Source of the DNA: an uncultured Spirochaetaceae bacterium
Lineage (GTDB): Bacteria > Spirochaetota > Spirochaetia > Sphaerochaetales > Sphaerochaetaceae
Reading direction: 5' to 3'
DNA: 64,000 nt
NCBI GenBank assembly: GCA_944392965.1
Contig: CALXYM010000005.1
Coordinates: 1 to 64,000, forward strand
A model generated the notes under the pieces. It ran no database searches. It saw only the letters and a list, made by a program, of their open reading frames with translations, and was not told the origin of the DNA. Numbering within the stretch: the stretch's first letter is position 1; every line of letters begins with the position of its first letter. The translations under genes were made by a program, and so were the position numbers. Below are positions 31,951 through 41,952 of this stretch, piece by piece.

Positions 31951-33615
31951 ATGGAATTATCACCACTTCAAATAGCAAGATACGGCTATCAGCCGAAACT
32001 TCCAGAGATTCTTAAAAATGATATCGCAAACATAAAGGCTGTTGAAGGAGAGATCACCAGCTCAGTCAGTGATCAGGAGAAGATAAAAGAATTATTTCCA
32101 AACACATATGGCATGAGGGAAGTTACATTCGCTCCAGGCGTGAACCATGCTGAGGACAAACGACTTACTGTGGGTGTGATACTCTCAGGAGGACAGGCAC
32201 CAGGAGGCCATAATGTAATAACAGGTCTCTTCGATGCTCTGAAAAAAACAAGAAAAGACAATATCCTCCTCGGATTTAAAAACGGACCTGCGGGGCTTCT
32301 GAATGATGACTGCATCGAACTGACGGCCGATTACGTGGACCAATACAGGAACACCGGAGGTTTCGACATCATAGGAAGTGGGAGAACCAAGCTCGAGACC
32401 GAGGAACAGTTTGAAGTTGCACAGAAAGTCGCAGAAAAACATGACCTTGATGCAGTCGTAATCATCGGAGGGGATGATTCCAATACGAATGCAGCTGTAC
32501 TTGCAGAGTATTTCAAGGCACATGGTTCTAAAGTACAGGTCATCGGATGTCCGAAGACTATTGATGGAGACCTGAAGAACGACGTGATAGAAATATCTTT
32601 CGGTTTTGATACGGCGACAAAGACCTACTCCGAGCTCATCGGAAACATTGAAAGGGATGCGAATAGTGCAAAGAAATACTGGCACTTCATACGTGTCATG
32701 GGACGAAGTGCGAGCCATATAGCTCTTGAATGCGCATTAGAGACACAGCCGAACATCTGTTTCATCTCCGAGGAGGTGGAAGAAAAAGGAATGAGCCTCT
32801 CAGATATCGCGGATCAGGTTGTGGAGAGCGTGGTAAAGAGAAGCGAGAGAGGAGATAATTTCGGAACTGTTATAATCCCTGAGGGGCTTATCGAGTTCGT
32901 ACCTGAAGTGAAAATGCTCATCAGGGAGCTCAATGATGTAATGGCCCTCAATGAGAAGGAGTTCAACGCTCTTACGATATGGGAGGACAAGTTCTCCTTC
33001 ATGGAGAAAAAACTTACAAAAGAGAGTTTCAAGGTATTCTCAATCCTTCCTCTTGATATCGAGAAGCAGCTTCTGATGGACCGTGATCCTCATGGAAACG
33101 TACAGGTATCCAGGATAGATACTGAAAAGCTCATCATCAGCATTGTAGAGGCAAAACTCAAGAAGCTAAAAGAAGAAGGTAAATACAAGGGTAAGTTCAG
33201 TGCTCTTAACCATTTCTTCGGTTATGAAGGTCGCTGTGCATTCCCATCCAACTTTGACGCTGATTACTGCTACAGCCTTGGTTATAACGCGTTCATGCTC
33301 ATCAGCTATGGCTATACAGGTTATCTTTCAACAATCACCAACCTCTCCAAGCCAGCTTCAGAGTGGAATGCTGGAGGTATGCCTATTACGAAGATGATGA
33401 ATCTTGAGCAGAGGCATGGAACACAGAAACCTGTAATTAGAAAAGCACTCGTTGATTTGAATGGAAAGCCGTTTAGATACTTTGAAAAAAGAAGAGCTGA
33501 ATGGGCAGAAAAGACCTGCTATAAATATCCTGGAGCAATCCAGTATTACGGGCCATCAAGTGTTGCAGATATAACAACAAGAACCCTAGCTCTTGAAAAG
33601 GGAGAGGAAGAGTAA
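31951..33615 (+). CDS. pfp: Pyrophosphate-fructose 6-phosphate 1-phosphotransferase, long form
   Basis: A 554-residue glycolytic enzyme using PPi instead of ATP to phosphorylate fructose 6-phosphate, reversibly. The substrate loop is [13 protein letters not shown] (79-91). The key motif is GGDDS (173-177), where the second Asp is the mark of PPi-dependent enzymes, followed by [11 protein letters not shown] (about 202-212) and [11 protein letters not shown]. The length and N-terminal extension match the long beta-type of spirochaetes and plants. AAAGGAGG precedes the ATG and a strong terminator follows. With hppA it points to a PPi-based energy economy. Confidence 0.96.
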   Translation: MELSPLQIARYGYQPKLPEILKNDIANIKAVEGEITSSVSDQEKIKELFPNTYGMREVTFAPGVNHAEDKRLTVGVILSGGQAPGGHNVITGLFDALKKTRKDNILLGFKNGPAGLLNDDCIELTADYVDQYRNTGGFDIIGSGRTKLETEEQFEVAQKVAEKHDLDAVVIIGGDDSNTNAAVLAEYFKAHGSKVQVIGCPKTIDGDLKNDVIEISFGFDTATKTYSELIGNIERDANSAKKYWHFIRVMGRSASHIALECALETQPNICFISEEVEEKGMSLSDIADQVVESVVKRSERGDNFGTVIIPEGLIEFVPEVKMLIRELNDVMALNEKEFNALTIWEDKFSFMEKKLTKESFKVFSILPLDIEKQLLMDRDPHGNVQVSRIDTEKLIISIVEAKLKKLKEEGKYKGKFSALNHFFGYEGRCAFPSNFDADYCYSLGYNAFMLISYGYTGYLSTITNLSKPASEWNAGGMPITKMMNLEQRHGTQKPVIRKALVDLNGKPFRYFEKRRAEWAEKTCYKYPGAIQYYGPSSVADITTRTLALEKGEEE

Positions 33616-33624
33616 AAGATGCAG

Positions 33625-33660
33625 AGAAGCAGGGCAGATAAAAGTCCTGCTTCTTTTTTA
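33625..33660 (+). terminator. Rho-independent terminator of pfp
   Basis: Perfect 9-bp stem AGAAGCAGG/CCTGCTTCT (33625-33633, 33646-33654), 12-base loop and T6. Confidence 0.93.
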
Positions 33661-33716
33661 TAAAAAAGAGAATTTAAAATAAAAGAGAATAAAAAGTTCT
33701 CTTCTGACAGCAGTAA

Positions 33717-34262
33717 TCATGAGATCCAGTCATCACGAAGAATGGAATATATGGCGACATCGACAATTCCCCGTCTATTTCTTGAAGCCTTCCTGAGTAC
33801 CCCTTCGCTTCTCATACCAGCCTTCTCCATGACCCTACCACTGGCAGGATTGAGAACGTCATGTTTCGCCTGTATCCTAATCGTATCAGAATGAGAGAAG
33901 ATAAAATCTATGACGGCTTTAAGAGCCTCCGTCGCAAGTCCCTTGCCCCAGTAACGCCTTGAATAGCAATACCCTATCTCGACCTGCTTGAGATCCTTAT
34001 CATATGAGACTGCTGAAATATTGCCTATCAAGGCATTATACTCGTTGTATACGACAGCCCAGTTGAGATAATCTTCCTCTTTATAATGGCCTGCCCACTC
34101 TGAGAGGATCAGCTTTGTAACCGAGCTATCCTCATGAGATGACCAAGTAAGAAATCTAGTAACTTCCTCATCACTCGCCCAGGAAGAGAACATCTCCTTA
34201 TAATCATCGACAGTGAAAGGGCGGAGAATAAGGCGGGATGTTCTTATTATTTCACTTCTCAT
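33717..34262 (-). CDS. GNAT-family N-acetyltransferase, RimJ/RimL-like
   Basis: A 181-residue acetyltransferase. The N-terminus IIRTSRLILRPFTVDDY is the hallmark of the RimJ/RimL group, with the acetyl-CoA loop RRYWGKGLATEAL (about 102-114) and HDVLNPASGRVMEKAGM near 135-150. These enzymes acetylate ribosomal protein N-termini or small amines; the target here is unknown. Its ATG overlaps the yhbY stop (TGATG). Confidence 0.92.
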   Translation of the reverse strand: MRSEIIRTSRLILRPFTVDDYKEMFSSWASDEEVTRFLTWSSHEDSSVTKLILSEWAGHYKEEDYLNWAVVYNEYNALIGNISAVSYDKDLKQVEIGYCYSRRYWGKGLATEALKAVIDFIFSHSDTIRIQAKHDVLNPASGRVMEKAGMRSEGVLRKASRNRRGIVDVAIYSILRDDWIS

Positions 34263-34555
34263 CAGATCTTGTATATTCTCTCAGGATCCTTCGCATCCTG
34301 ACGGAAAAAGACAGAAGTGAATCCCGTAGTTGCCACAAGTGTGGAGCCCGTCTTGTTTTCCAGATATCTGGAAAGAGAATCTATATCATCCTTAAAGGAG
34401 TGGAAGCGCACCTTCACGAGCTCATGAGCCTTAAGAGCCTCATCTAAAGCCTTTACAACGCTATCACTCGCACCATCTTTTCCTACGCTTACGACAGGAT
34501 CCAAGGCCTGCGCATGAGAACGTAGGAATGCTCTTTGATAACTTTTAAGTTCCAT
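34262..34555 (-). CDS. yhbY: YhbY family RNA-binding (CRM) protein
   Basis: A 97-residue single CRM-domain protein that associates with pre-50S ribosomes. The family motif GKDGASDSVVKALDEAL (usually GKxGlt) appears near residue 25, then HELVKVRFH and the C-terminal TGFTSVFFRQ segment. Length is as in E. coli YhbY (97). It is co-translated with the RimJ/L-type acetyltransferase, a pair that fits ribosome maturation. Confidence 0.93.
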   Translation of the reverse strand: MELKSYQRAFLRSHAQALDPVVSVGKDGASDSVVKALDEALKAHELVKVRFHSFKDDIDSLSRYLENKTGSTLVATTGFTSVFFRQDAKDPERIYKI

Positions 34556-34600
34556 AAAATCAATCTACAATACTAGAGTAAATAAGTCAAACAGGGGGAA

Positions 34601-36325
34601 TCAGTCGGCAAAAAGGCTCACTACCTCATTCCTCTTTATCTTCTTCGTACTTGTCATAGGAAGAGGAGATGATGTGATGTCCACCTTCGTGATCTTCTTA
34701 TAGCTCTGCAAATCCCTGTTCACCTCGCTTATGATCTCGTCCATCCTCGCCTTCAGAGCATTCTCGTCAGGATAGTTCTTCCTTGCTTTCTCGCTCGGAT
34801 ATATTACCGCACGAATTCCCTCAGCCTTCATCGCCCTATCAATGAGATATCCAATGATACATATCTGCTCAATATCATCATAAAGCTGGAAATGATCCTC
34901 GATCTCCTCAGGGAAAACGTTCTTTCCTCCCTCGGTGACGATGACGCTTTTTGCCCGCCCTGTGAGATATAGATAATGTGCAGAATCCTCATGCCCGACA
35001 TCTCCGGTGTTAAGCCACCCGTCATCGCTGAGGACCTCCCTGGTAGCTTCCTCGTTCTTATAGTAGCCCTTCATGACCATAGGTCCTTTTATATAAATGA
35101 CGCCATTGCCGTCACTATCTGGATCAACGATCTTCACCTGGCACTCAGGAAGAGCCTTACCTACAGAGCTCTCAATATAGGCATACGTCGGATTGAGGTG
35201 GGTTACAGGACTGGTCTCAGTGAGCCCGTATCCCTGAACAAAGTTCACACCAAGTTGATTGAACATTTTGAATGTGGATGCAGGAAGCGGACCTCCTCCA
35301 CAGATACATGTTCTTATATTCTCTAGACTTAGCTTCTTTAAAAGGAATGGGAACATCTTCTTTCCAATATTCACCCCGGATATCTTCTTCACGACACCCG
35401 ATAGCCCCATGAGGAATCTTATCAGACCATAGACGATAATGCCTTTCTCCCTCACACCTGCCATGAGGGCCGCAATCATCTTGTTAAATAGCATCGGAAC
35501 AGCGAGGAACTGAGTAACCTTTCCCTCCCTGAGTTCCTTCAATATCTGAGAAATCACGAGTTTCTTACCAAAGACGGTACAAGCACCTACGCTGAAAGAC
35601 TCGAACATGACCGCAAGCATCGTATAAGAGTGATGGATAGGGAGAATCGCATAAAAAACGTCATCGGGATAGAACGTTATGTTTCCTTGGCCGAGATAAC
35701 AGTCTGCGACAAGGTTCTCATTTGTGAGCATGACGCCCTTTGGTGTTCCAGTAGTTCCAGATGTGAAGAGAATCGCCGCAACCTCATCACTTCTAGACTC
35801 GAATCCATCCCTCTCCTCTCCATTAAGATCCAAAACGTATTTATAGCCATCATTACATGGCTCAAGGGAAATCTTCTCTTTCAATCCAAGACTACCATCT
35901 GCATCAATACCCTTTATCCTGTCATGATCGATGAAGAGACAGCTTACATCACCGAATCTGAGGAGCGTCTCCATCTCAGAATCCTTGAGCTGGATATCCA
36001 GAGGAACAACGATGCATCCAGAATAGATGATTGCAAGGTACGAAAGTGCCCACTCTGGGCTGTTCTTTCCGCTGACGGCGATCTTATCGCCCTTCTTCAC
36101 CCCCAGAGAGAGAAGGTAATAGGAGATTTCCCTGATCTTTTTCTCCGCCTCTGCGTATGTAAAAGAGACCGTTTTCGGAGAGAAGGCCTTGAAACAGTCA
36201 TTGTCTGGATATCTCATGACCGATATATGGAACATGGTCTTCACATTCGGCCATCTTCCCTCAAAAAACTTTCCTCTATACTCATCAAGAAAATCCCATG
36301 CTTTTTTCGCATCCCTTCTTGTCAT
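34601..36325 (-). CDS. AMP-binding acyl-activating enzyme, tandem copy A
   Basis: A 574-residue acyl-adenylate-forming enzyme. Core motifs are LFTSGTTGTPKGVMLT (about 188-203), GYGLTETSPVTHLNP, LNTGDVGHED and the catalytic lysine region MTSTKKIKRNEV at the C-terminus. A hydrophobic stretch near 290-320 may contact the membrane. It is strikingly similar along its whole length to the next gene upstream (36456-38177), clearly a tandem duplication. A long-chain acyl-CoA or acyl-ACP synthetase role fits; the exact acid is unknown. It has its own promoter region, as a terminator separates the two copies. Confidence 0.92.
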   Translation of the reverse strand: MTRRDAKKAWDFLDEYRGKFFEGRWPNVKTMFHISVMRYPDNDCFKAFSPKTVSFTYAEAEKKIREISYYLLSLGVKKGDKIAVSGKNSPEWALSYLAIIYSGCIVVPLDIQLKDSEMETLLRFGDVSCLFIDHDRIKGIDADGSLGLKEKISLEPCNDGYKYVLDLNGEERDGFESRSDEVAAILFTSGTTGTPKGVMLTNENLVADCYLGQGNITFYPDDVFYAILPIHHSYTMLAVMFESFSVGACTVFGKKLVISQILKELREGKVTQFLAVPMLFNKMIAALMAGVREKGIIVYGLIRFLMGLSGVVKKISGVNIGKKMFPFLLKKLSLENIRTCICGGGPLPASTFKMFNQLGVNFVQGYGLTETSPVTHLNPTYAYIESSVGKALPECQVKIVDPDSDGNGVIYIKGPMVMKGYYKNEEATREVLSDDGWLNTGDVGHEDSAHYLYLTGRAKSVIVTEGGKNVFPEEIEDHFQLYDDIEQICIIGYLIDRAMKAEGIRAVIYPSEKARKNYPDENALKARMDEIISEVNRDLQSYKKITKVDITSSPLPMTSTKKIKRNEVVSLFAD

Positions 36326-36426
36326 CTGTGTTCTCCCTTATATTTATTTTTACATTTTAAGAAAAAGTGTATTTTTATACTACCCTTTTAGAGAAATAAA
36401 AAGGGTAAAGATAGATAGAAGTAGAA

Positions 36427-36450
36427 CAAAAAGCCCCCGAAAAAGGGGCT
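36427..36450 (-). terminator. Terminator of acyl-activating copy B
   Basis: Stem AGCCCC/GGGGCT (36432-36437, 36445-36450) followed on the minus strand by TTTTT. It separates the two duplicated genes. Confidence 0.85.
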
Positions 36451-36455
36451 ATAGG

Positions 36456-38177
36456 TCAATCGGCGAAGAGTCGCACAACCTCATTCCTCTTTATCTTCTT
36501 AGTACTCGTCATAGGAAGAGGTGATGTTGCAATATCGAGGCGGGTGATCTTCTTATAGCTCTGCAGCTCTCTGTTCACCTCGCTTATGATCTCATCCATC
36601 CTTGCTCTCAGCTTAGCCTCGTCAGTGTAGGTCTTCTTTGCATTCGTACTCGGATAGATGATCGCGCGGATTCCCTCTGCCTTAGTCTCCTTGTTCACGA
36701 GATAGCCGATGATACAGATCTGGTCAATCTCATCATAGAGCTGGAAATGGTCCTCAATCTCCTCAGGAAATACGTTCTTACCCCCATCAGTGACGATGAC
36801 GCTCTTCGCACGTCCTGTAAGATAGAGATAATGTGCAGAATCCTCATGTCCGACATCTCCCGTATTAAGCCATCCATCCTCACTGAGAACCTCTCTGGTG
36901 GCCTCCTCATTGTTATAATACCCCTTCATAACCATAGGACCTTTTATATAGATGGTGCCGTTACCATCGCTATCAGGATCAACGATCTTTACCTGACACT
37001 CGGGAATGGATTTACCAACCGAACTCTCTATGTAGGCATATATCGGATTTAGATGGGTTATTGGACTCGTCTCTGTAAGGCCATAGCCCTGAACGAAATC
37101 TATTCCAAGCTGATTGAACATCTTGAATGTGGATGCAGGAAGCGGACCTCCTCCACAGATACATATCCTGTTGTTCTCAAGACTGAGGTTCTTCAGGAGA
37201 AAGGAGAACATCTTCTTACCGACGTTCACACCAAATATCTTCTTTATTGCACCCGATATAGACATAAGGAAGCGGATGAGTCCATAGAGAACAACACCCT
37301 TCTTCCTGACTCCCGCCATCAGGGCCGCTATCATCTTATTAAAGAGCATCGGGACAGCGAGGAACATCGTTACCTTTCCATCCCTGAGTTCTTTGAGTAT
37401 CTGGGAAACAACGAGTTTCTTTCCAAAAACCGTACATGCTCCCACACTGAATGATTCGAAAAAGACCGCAAGCATCGTGTAGGCATGGTGAATAGGAAGA
37501 ATGGCATAGAATACATCAGTGGAATAGATGTTCATGTTTCCCTGTGCAAGATAGCAGTCTGCAACAAGATTCTCATTGGTGAGCATGACACCCTTTGGGT
37601 TACCGGTCGTACCGGATGTGAAGAGGATCGCTGCGACCTCATCACTCTTCGCATCATACCCTTCTCTCTCTGCCCCGTTAAGGTCAAGCACGTATTTATG
37701 GGTATCAGAGGGTTCAAGAGATATCTTCTCCACAAGACCGAGAGAACCATCCTTATCGATTGCATCTATCCTGTCAGCATCTATGAAAAGCCTTGAGACC
37801 CCACCGAATTTCAGGAGAGTCTCCATCTCGGAATCCTTGAGCTGGATATCGAGTGGCACAACAATACATCCGGCATAGAGAACAGCGAGATACGAAAGAG
37901 CCCATTCAGGACTGTTCTTTCCGCTTACCGCGATCCTGTCTCCTTTCTCAACACCCTGAGAGAGCAGATAGTATGAGATCTCCCTAATCTTCTTCTCTGC
38001 CTCAGCATATGTGAAAGTCATCTCCTTGGGAGAGAATACCTTGAAACAATCATTATTAGGGTATCTGAGAGCAGAGATGTGGAACATGGTCTTTACATTC
38101 GGCCATCTTCCCTCAAACTCCTTTCCCCTGTATTCATCCAAAAATTTCCATGGTTGAGGATTATCCTTATTCGGCAT
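36456..38177 (-). CDS. AMP-binding acyl-activating enzyme, tandem copy B
   Basis: A 573-residue paralogue of the gene at 34601-36325, aligning without visible gaps except a single residue near 155 and at the N-terminus. Motifs are LFTSGTTGNPKGVMLT, GYGLTETSPITHLNP, LNTGDVGHED and MTSTKKIKRNEV. Substitutions are mostly conservative and scattered, so both copies seem to be under selection and functional. Divergence at the extreme N-terminus (PNKDNPQPWKFLD versus TRRDAKKAWDFLD) suggests a somewhat old duplication. It is followed by its own terminator. Confidence 0.92.
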   Translation of the reverse strand: MPNKDNPQPWKFLDEYRGKEFEGRWPNVKTMFHISALRYPNNDCFKVFSPKEMTFTYAEAEKKIREISYYLLSQGVEKGDRIAVSGKNSPEWALSYLAVLYAGCIVVPLDIQLKDSEMETLLKFGGVSRLFIDADRIDAIDKDGSLGLVEKISLEPSDTHKYVLDLNGAEREGYDAKSDEVAAILFTSGTTGNPKGVMLTNENLVADCYLAQGNMNIYSTDVFYAILPIHHAYTMLAVFFESFSVGACTVFGKKLVVSQILKELRDGKVTMFLAVPMLFNKMIAALMAGVRKKGVVLYGLIRFLMSISGAIKKIFGVNVGKKMFSFLLKNLSLENNRICICGGGPLPASTFKMFNQLGIDFVQGYGLTETSPITHLNPIYAYIESSVGKSIPECQVKIVDPDSDGNGTIYIKGPMVMKGYYNNEEATREVLSEDGWLNTGDVGHEDSAHYLYLTGRAKSVIVTDGGKNVFPEEIEDHFQLYDEIDQICIIGYLVNKETKAEGIRAIIYPSTNAKKTYTDEAKLRARMDEIISEVNRELQSYKKITRLDIATSPLPMTSTKKIKRNEVVRLFAD

Positions 38178-38277
38178 ACATGACTCCTATTGTTTTAATT
38201 TACACCTTTACATTTTATGTAATAGAGTCTTTTTTTGCCACCCTCAAACCATGGTGATTATTAACCATATGTACTAA

Positions 38278-39876
38278 CTAGTGCGGAAAAACGAGCCTTA
38301 TAGTCGTTCCCTCCCCGAGAGAACTGCTTATCTCAATCTTCGCACCGTGACGCTCTGCGACGCTCTTGACGATACTCAACCCAAGTCCTGTGCCTCCCGT
38401 CTGACGGCTTCTTGACTTATCTACACGGTAAAAGCGATCAAATACCCTCTCCCTGTCATACGGGGAAAGTCCGATGCCATTATCCTTGACAGCAAAGGAA
38501 TCTCTGTCTATCTGCAGCAGGATGGGATTATCATTCCTGTTGTACTTGATCGAGTTGTCCACAAGGTTATAAATCGCTTCGAAAATCAGTGTAGCATTTC
38601 CCCTTATTCTTAAATCGGCATTACTCTCAAGCTTCACAATCGGATTTGCGATGGAATCAAGAACATCCTTCGCAACGGCATTGACATCGACATCGGAGAA
38701 CGTGACATCAGCCTCCTCATCGAGCCTGCTTATCGCCATGATATCCTCAATAAGCTGGTAGAGCCTCTTTGCTTCATTGTATATCTGACTTGAGAACTCC
38801 TTTATGTGATCCTTATCAACCTGGTCACGCATTATGAGCTCTGAGTATCCACTTATGCTTGTAAGGGGCGTCTTAAGCTCATGAGAAACGTTCTGTATGA
38901 ACTCTCTCTCCTTCATCTCAAGGGCCATCTTGTCAGAGACATCGAATAGGAGAATGGCAGAGCCCAGTCCGTTCACGACCTCGGCATGGACCTCCACAGT
39001 CCTTCCCTCGACCTTTATCCTTCCGTTAGCAGTACCTTTCTCGATTATAGAGAAAAACAGAGGTTCCCTGCTAAGCTCTATAAGGGTTCTGAACTCATCA
39101 CCAGTATTCTTTCCCATAAGAGTTTTCGCAGCATCATTTATCATCAGAATGTCCCCATTACTTCTGACGAGGATAAGTCCATCCTTCATGCTCTTGACGA
39201 TGAGTTCAAGCTCATTCTTGTCCCGCTCTAGCAGTTTTATCTGCTCCGCAATCTCCCCTTTCTGCTCATCTATTCTCCGGACAAGAGGACTCAACTCCTC
39301 ATAAAGATCATCACCTTCAAGAGGATTATCCAGATTTATTCTGTTGATAGGTTCAACAATCTTTCTTGAGAGATAATGGGAAACGAGAAGAACAAGTATG
39401 ATTATCACAGCAAGAATAATCACGATAAAAGGAAGGGATGAGAGCAGGAATGAATAAAGGCTGCTCTGACTCTCGCTTAGCCGGAGGATAGTTCCATCCT
39501 CTGAGAGCATTGCTACATAGAACATGCTCTCCAAAAGAGTTGAGCTCTCCCTGATATCAAAACCGACCATATGTGAAAGTGCCATCTGCACTTCAGGACG
39601 CTCCAAATGGTTCTCCATCTCATCGGAGTCAGCCATGGAGTCATACAGGACATTGCCATTCTCATCGATTGCAGTGAATCTCCTTGTTCCAAAATTGACC
39701 GATTCGATATCCCCTATCTTACCGCTGTCTATGAGACGTAGCGTAGAGAGAAGCTCATTAGCGATTCCCTCCTCATAACCACGGTACATGGCATTCACTG
39801 TAAAAGATGCGCTCACTATCACAGCCACGACTACGATAACTGTCGTAAAAATAAAAAGTTTATTGCTGAGTTTCAT
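38278..39876 (-). CDS. phoR: Phosphate-type sensor histidine kinase PhoR
   Basis: A ~532-residue membrane kinase. Membrane helices at about 8-28 and 147-167 flank an extracytoplasmic sensor of ~115 residues. A PAS-like domain (about 225-315) precedes the HisKA motif NVSHELKTPL (His332) and the HATPase boxes DNSIKYN, DNGIGLSPYDRERVFDRFYR and GGTGLGLSIVK. The start is the ATG at 39876; a GTG at 39897 is possible. It overlaps phoB by 17 bases. Position after phoB in a pst operon supports the PhoR role: it would phosphorylate PhoB under phosphate limitation and be held off by PstSCAB-PhoU. Confidence 0.92.
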   Translation of the reverse strand: MKLSNKLFIFTTVIVVVAVIVSASFTVNAMYRGYEEGIANELLSTLRLIDSGKIGDIESVNFGTRRFTAIDENGNVLYDSMADSDEMENHLERPEVQMALSHMVGFDIRESSTLLESMFYVAMLSEDGTILRLSESQSSLYSFLLSSLPFIVIILAVIIILVLLVSHYLSRKIVEPINRINLDNPLEGDDLYEELSPLVRRIDEQKGEIAEQIKLLERDKNELELIVKSMKDGLILVRSNGDILMINDAAKTLMGKNTGDEFRTLIELSREPLFFSIIEKGTANGRIKVEGRTVEVHAEVVNGLGSAILLFDVSDKMALEMKEREFIQNVSHELKTPLTSISGYSELIMRDQVDKDHIKEFSSQIYNEAKRLYQLIEDIMAISRLDEEADVTFSDVDVNAVAKDVLDSIANPIVKLESNADLRIRGNATLIFEAIYNLVDNSIKYNRNDNPILLQIDRDSFAVKDNGIGLSPYDRERVFDRFYRVDKSRSRQTGGTGLGLSIVKSVAERHGAKIEISSSLGEGTTIRLVFPH

Positions 39877-40546
39877 TTTTAAAACGATACCCCACACCTG
39901 CGACTGTCTGGATCATCGCACCAGCCTCGCCTAGTTTTTCCCTTATTCTTCGAACATGGACATCCACTGTCCTGTTCTCCCCATCAAAGGCATAGCCCCA
40001 CACTGTATTCAAGATACTGTCCCTGGAGAGACAAATTCCCTCGTTCTCCATCAAGAGCTTCAACAGCGAATACTCCTTGAGAGTCATCTGCACTTCCTTG
40101 CCATCAACCTTGACAACATGTGCCTTGCTGTCCAGGAGAATCGGACCATAAGAGAGCCGTCCGTCATCTGTAGGACCTTTCATCCCCCTTCGCCTTAACG
40201 CGGCCTTCACACGGGCAAGAAGTTCCATCATGCCAAAGGGCTTTGCGATATAGTCATCACTGCCCATATCGAGGCCAAGCACCTTGTCATACTCACTGCT
40301 TTTTGCAGTAAGCATGATTATTATGACATCATCATACTCTCTGCGGCTTCTCAGGCGTTTCAGGACATCAAGCCCGCTCATCTCAGGTAGCATGATATCA
40401 AGCAATAAAAGTTCGGGCTTCTCCTCCGAAATCGCCTTGAAGAAGTCACTCGGCCTGTCAAAACCCCTGACCTCATAACCGTTGGATGAGAGCGTGTACT
40501 CAACAAGTTTCAAAATGGAGGCATCATCTTCAAGTATGTAAATCAT
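39860..40546 (-). CDS. phoB: Phosphate regulon response regulator PhoB
   Basis: A 228-residue OmpR/PhoB-class regulator. The receiver domain has the phospho-acceptor Asp50 in LLLLDIMLPE, acidic EDD near 6-8 and Lys in YIAKPF. The C-terminal winged helix (about 130-225) contains LLKLLMENEG and RTVDVHVRRIREKLG, the DNA-recognition segment. It begins 4 bases after phoU. The TTAACA direct repeats upstream of pstS are the likely target, giving autoregulation of the whole operon. Confidence 0.94.
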   Translation of the reverse strand: MIYILEDDASILKLVEYTLSSNGYEVRGFDRPSDFFKAISEEKPELLLLDIMLPEMSGLDVLKRLRSRREYDDVIIIMLTAKSSEYDKVLGLDMGSDDYIAKPFGMMELLARVKAALRRRGMKGPTDDGRLSYGPILLDSKAHVVKVDGKEVQMTLKEYSLLKLLMENEGICLSRDSILNTVWGYAFDGENRTVDVHVRRIREKLGEAGAMIQTVAGVGYRFKNETQQ

Positions 40547-40550
40547 AGTC

Positions 40551-41195
40551 TTATACGTTCATGTCTCCAGATACAGACCATATGAGCTGTCTGGAGAGGT
40601 TGACACAGTGATCTCCCATACGCTCAAGATACTTGGCAGCCAAAAGGGCATCGGGAGCCTCCTCAATACCATCAACACTTGTTTTTATCATCCTGATGAG
40701 CTGCTCCTTTGCTGAGACGAACAGGGAATCGAGTACATCGTCCTCTTTTATGACGTTGTTCGCCTTCTCCTCGTTCCTCATCACAAAAGCATCAATCGAG
40801 GAGGATAGCATCTTCGACACCTCCTCAATCATCTTCGGCAGTCCTATCTTGTGCAGGATATCCCGGTTTTCACAGTAATTGATGGCCTCTGCGAGATCAA
40901 GACTGTTATTTCCAATCCTCTCAAGATCGGTGATGATCCTCAGTGATGCTGAGACGCTTCTCAGATCCTTGGCAACAGGATGTCTTCTTAAAAGCACCCT
41001 CATGCACTCCTGCTCTATCTCTCTCTCGCTCTTCTCAATCTGATCACTGAGAGTCTGGATATCCCTTATATCCTTCCCCTCACCATCGATAAGTGATGAT
41101 ACCCCGTAAAGAGCCTTCTCACAGAGAGAGGCCATTTTCACGATATCCCTTTTTAAAGATGCTATTTCCTCATCTATGTTAAGTGTGAATGTCAT
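40551..41195 (-). CDS. phoU: Phosphate signalling protein PhoU
   Basis: A ~214-residue all-helical protein that links PstB activity to PhoR. Start chosen at the ATG at 41195, 1 base after the pstB stop; an upstream frame extension overlaps pstB and has no family similarity. Two PhoU repeats are visible, each with the metal-cluster type pattern (DLERIGNNSLDLAE near 110 and YLERMGDHCVNLSRQ near 195). Length is as in other PhoU proteins. Confidence 0.95.
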   Translation of the reverse strand: MTFTLNIDEEIASLKRDIVKMASLCEKALYGVSSLIDGEGKDIRDIQTLSDQIEKSEREIEQECMRVLLRRHPVAKDLRSVSASLRIITDLERIGNNSLDLAEAINYCENRDILHKIGLPKMIEEVSKMLSSSIDAFVMRNEEKANNVIKEDDVLDSLFVSAKEQLIRMIKTSVDGIEEAPDALLAAKYLERMGDHCVNLSRQLIWSVSGDMNV

Positions 41196-41196
41196 A

Positions 41197-41952
41197 TCAA
41201 CCAAACCTTCCTGTAATATAGTCTTCCGTCTGCTTCTCCTTTGGATTAGAGAAGATCTGCTCGGTATCCCCGAACTCAATCAGCTCTCCAAGGAAGAAGA
41301 ATGCCGTCTTATCAGAGATACGCAATGCCTGCTGCATATTATGAGTAACGATAACGATAGTATAATCCTTTTTCAGCTCCATGGCCAAATCTTCTATTCT
41401 ACTCGTACTTATCGGATCAAGAGCACTTGTCGGTTCATCCATCAGAAGAACCTTAGGCTGAACAGCAAGGGCACGTGCGATGCAAAGCCTCTGCTGCTGT
41501 CCTCCCGAAAGTCCGAGCGCACTCTTCTTGAGCCTGTCTTTGACCTCATCCCATAGCGCAGCATTGCGCAGGGCCTCCTCAACTATCTGATCAAGTTTAG
41601 CCTTGTTCTTTATCCCATTGGTCCTAGGACCATATGCGATGTTGTCATAAATGCTCATCATGAACGGATTCGGTTTCTGGAATACCATTCCGATATCTCT
41701 TCTCAGTCCATTCACGTCAACCTTTGGCGAGAAGATATCCTCCCCGTCATAAAGGATTTCTCCCGTGATCCTCACCCCCTGAATAAGATCATTCATCCTG
41801 TTCAGCGTCCTTAAGAACGTGCTCTTACCACATCCCGAGGGACCGATGAGTGCAGTTATGTTCTTCTCCTCAATGTTTATGTTTATGTCTTTTAAAGCCT
41901 GCATCTGAGAATACCAGAGATTCATATGCTTGGCTTCTATTATGTTTTTCAC
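41197..41952 (-). CDS. pstB: Phosphate ABC transporter ATP-binding protein PstB
   Basis: A 251-residue ATPase driving phosphate uptake. Walker [10 protein letters not shown] is at 37-45, PstB-specific [14 protein letters not shown] follows, then [15 protein letters not shown] and Walker [14 protein letters not shown]. The C-terminus carries the [18 protein letters not shown] ending seen in PstB. It overlaps pstA by 4 bases (ATGA). Confidence 0.98.
   Translation of the reverse strand: MKNIIEAKHMNLWYSQMQALKDININIEEKNITALIGPSGCGKSTFLRTLNRMNDLIQGVRITGEILYDGEDIFSPKVDVNGLRRDIGMVFQKPNPFMMSIYDNIAYGPRTNGIKNKAKLDQIVEEALRNAALWDEVKDRLKKSALGLSGGQQQRLCIARALAVQPKVLLMDEPTSALDPISTSRIEDLAMELKKDYTIVIVTHNMQQALRISDKTAFFFLGELIEFGDTEQIFSNPKEKQTEDYITGRFG

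Noticed and set aside
34601-38177. Duplication as an assembly artefact
   Set aside because: The two copies differ throughout at protein and DNA level and have different flanks, so they are true paralogues.
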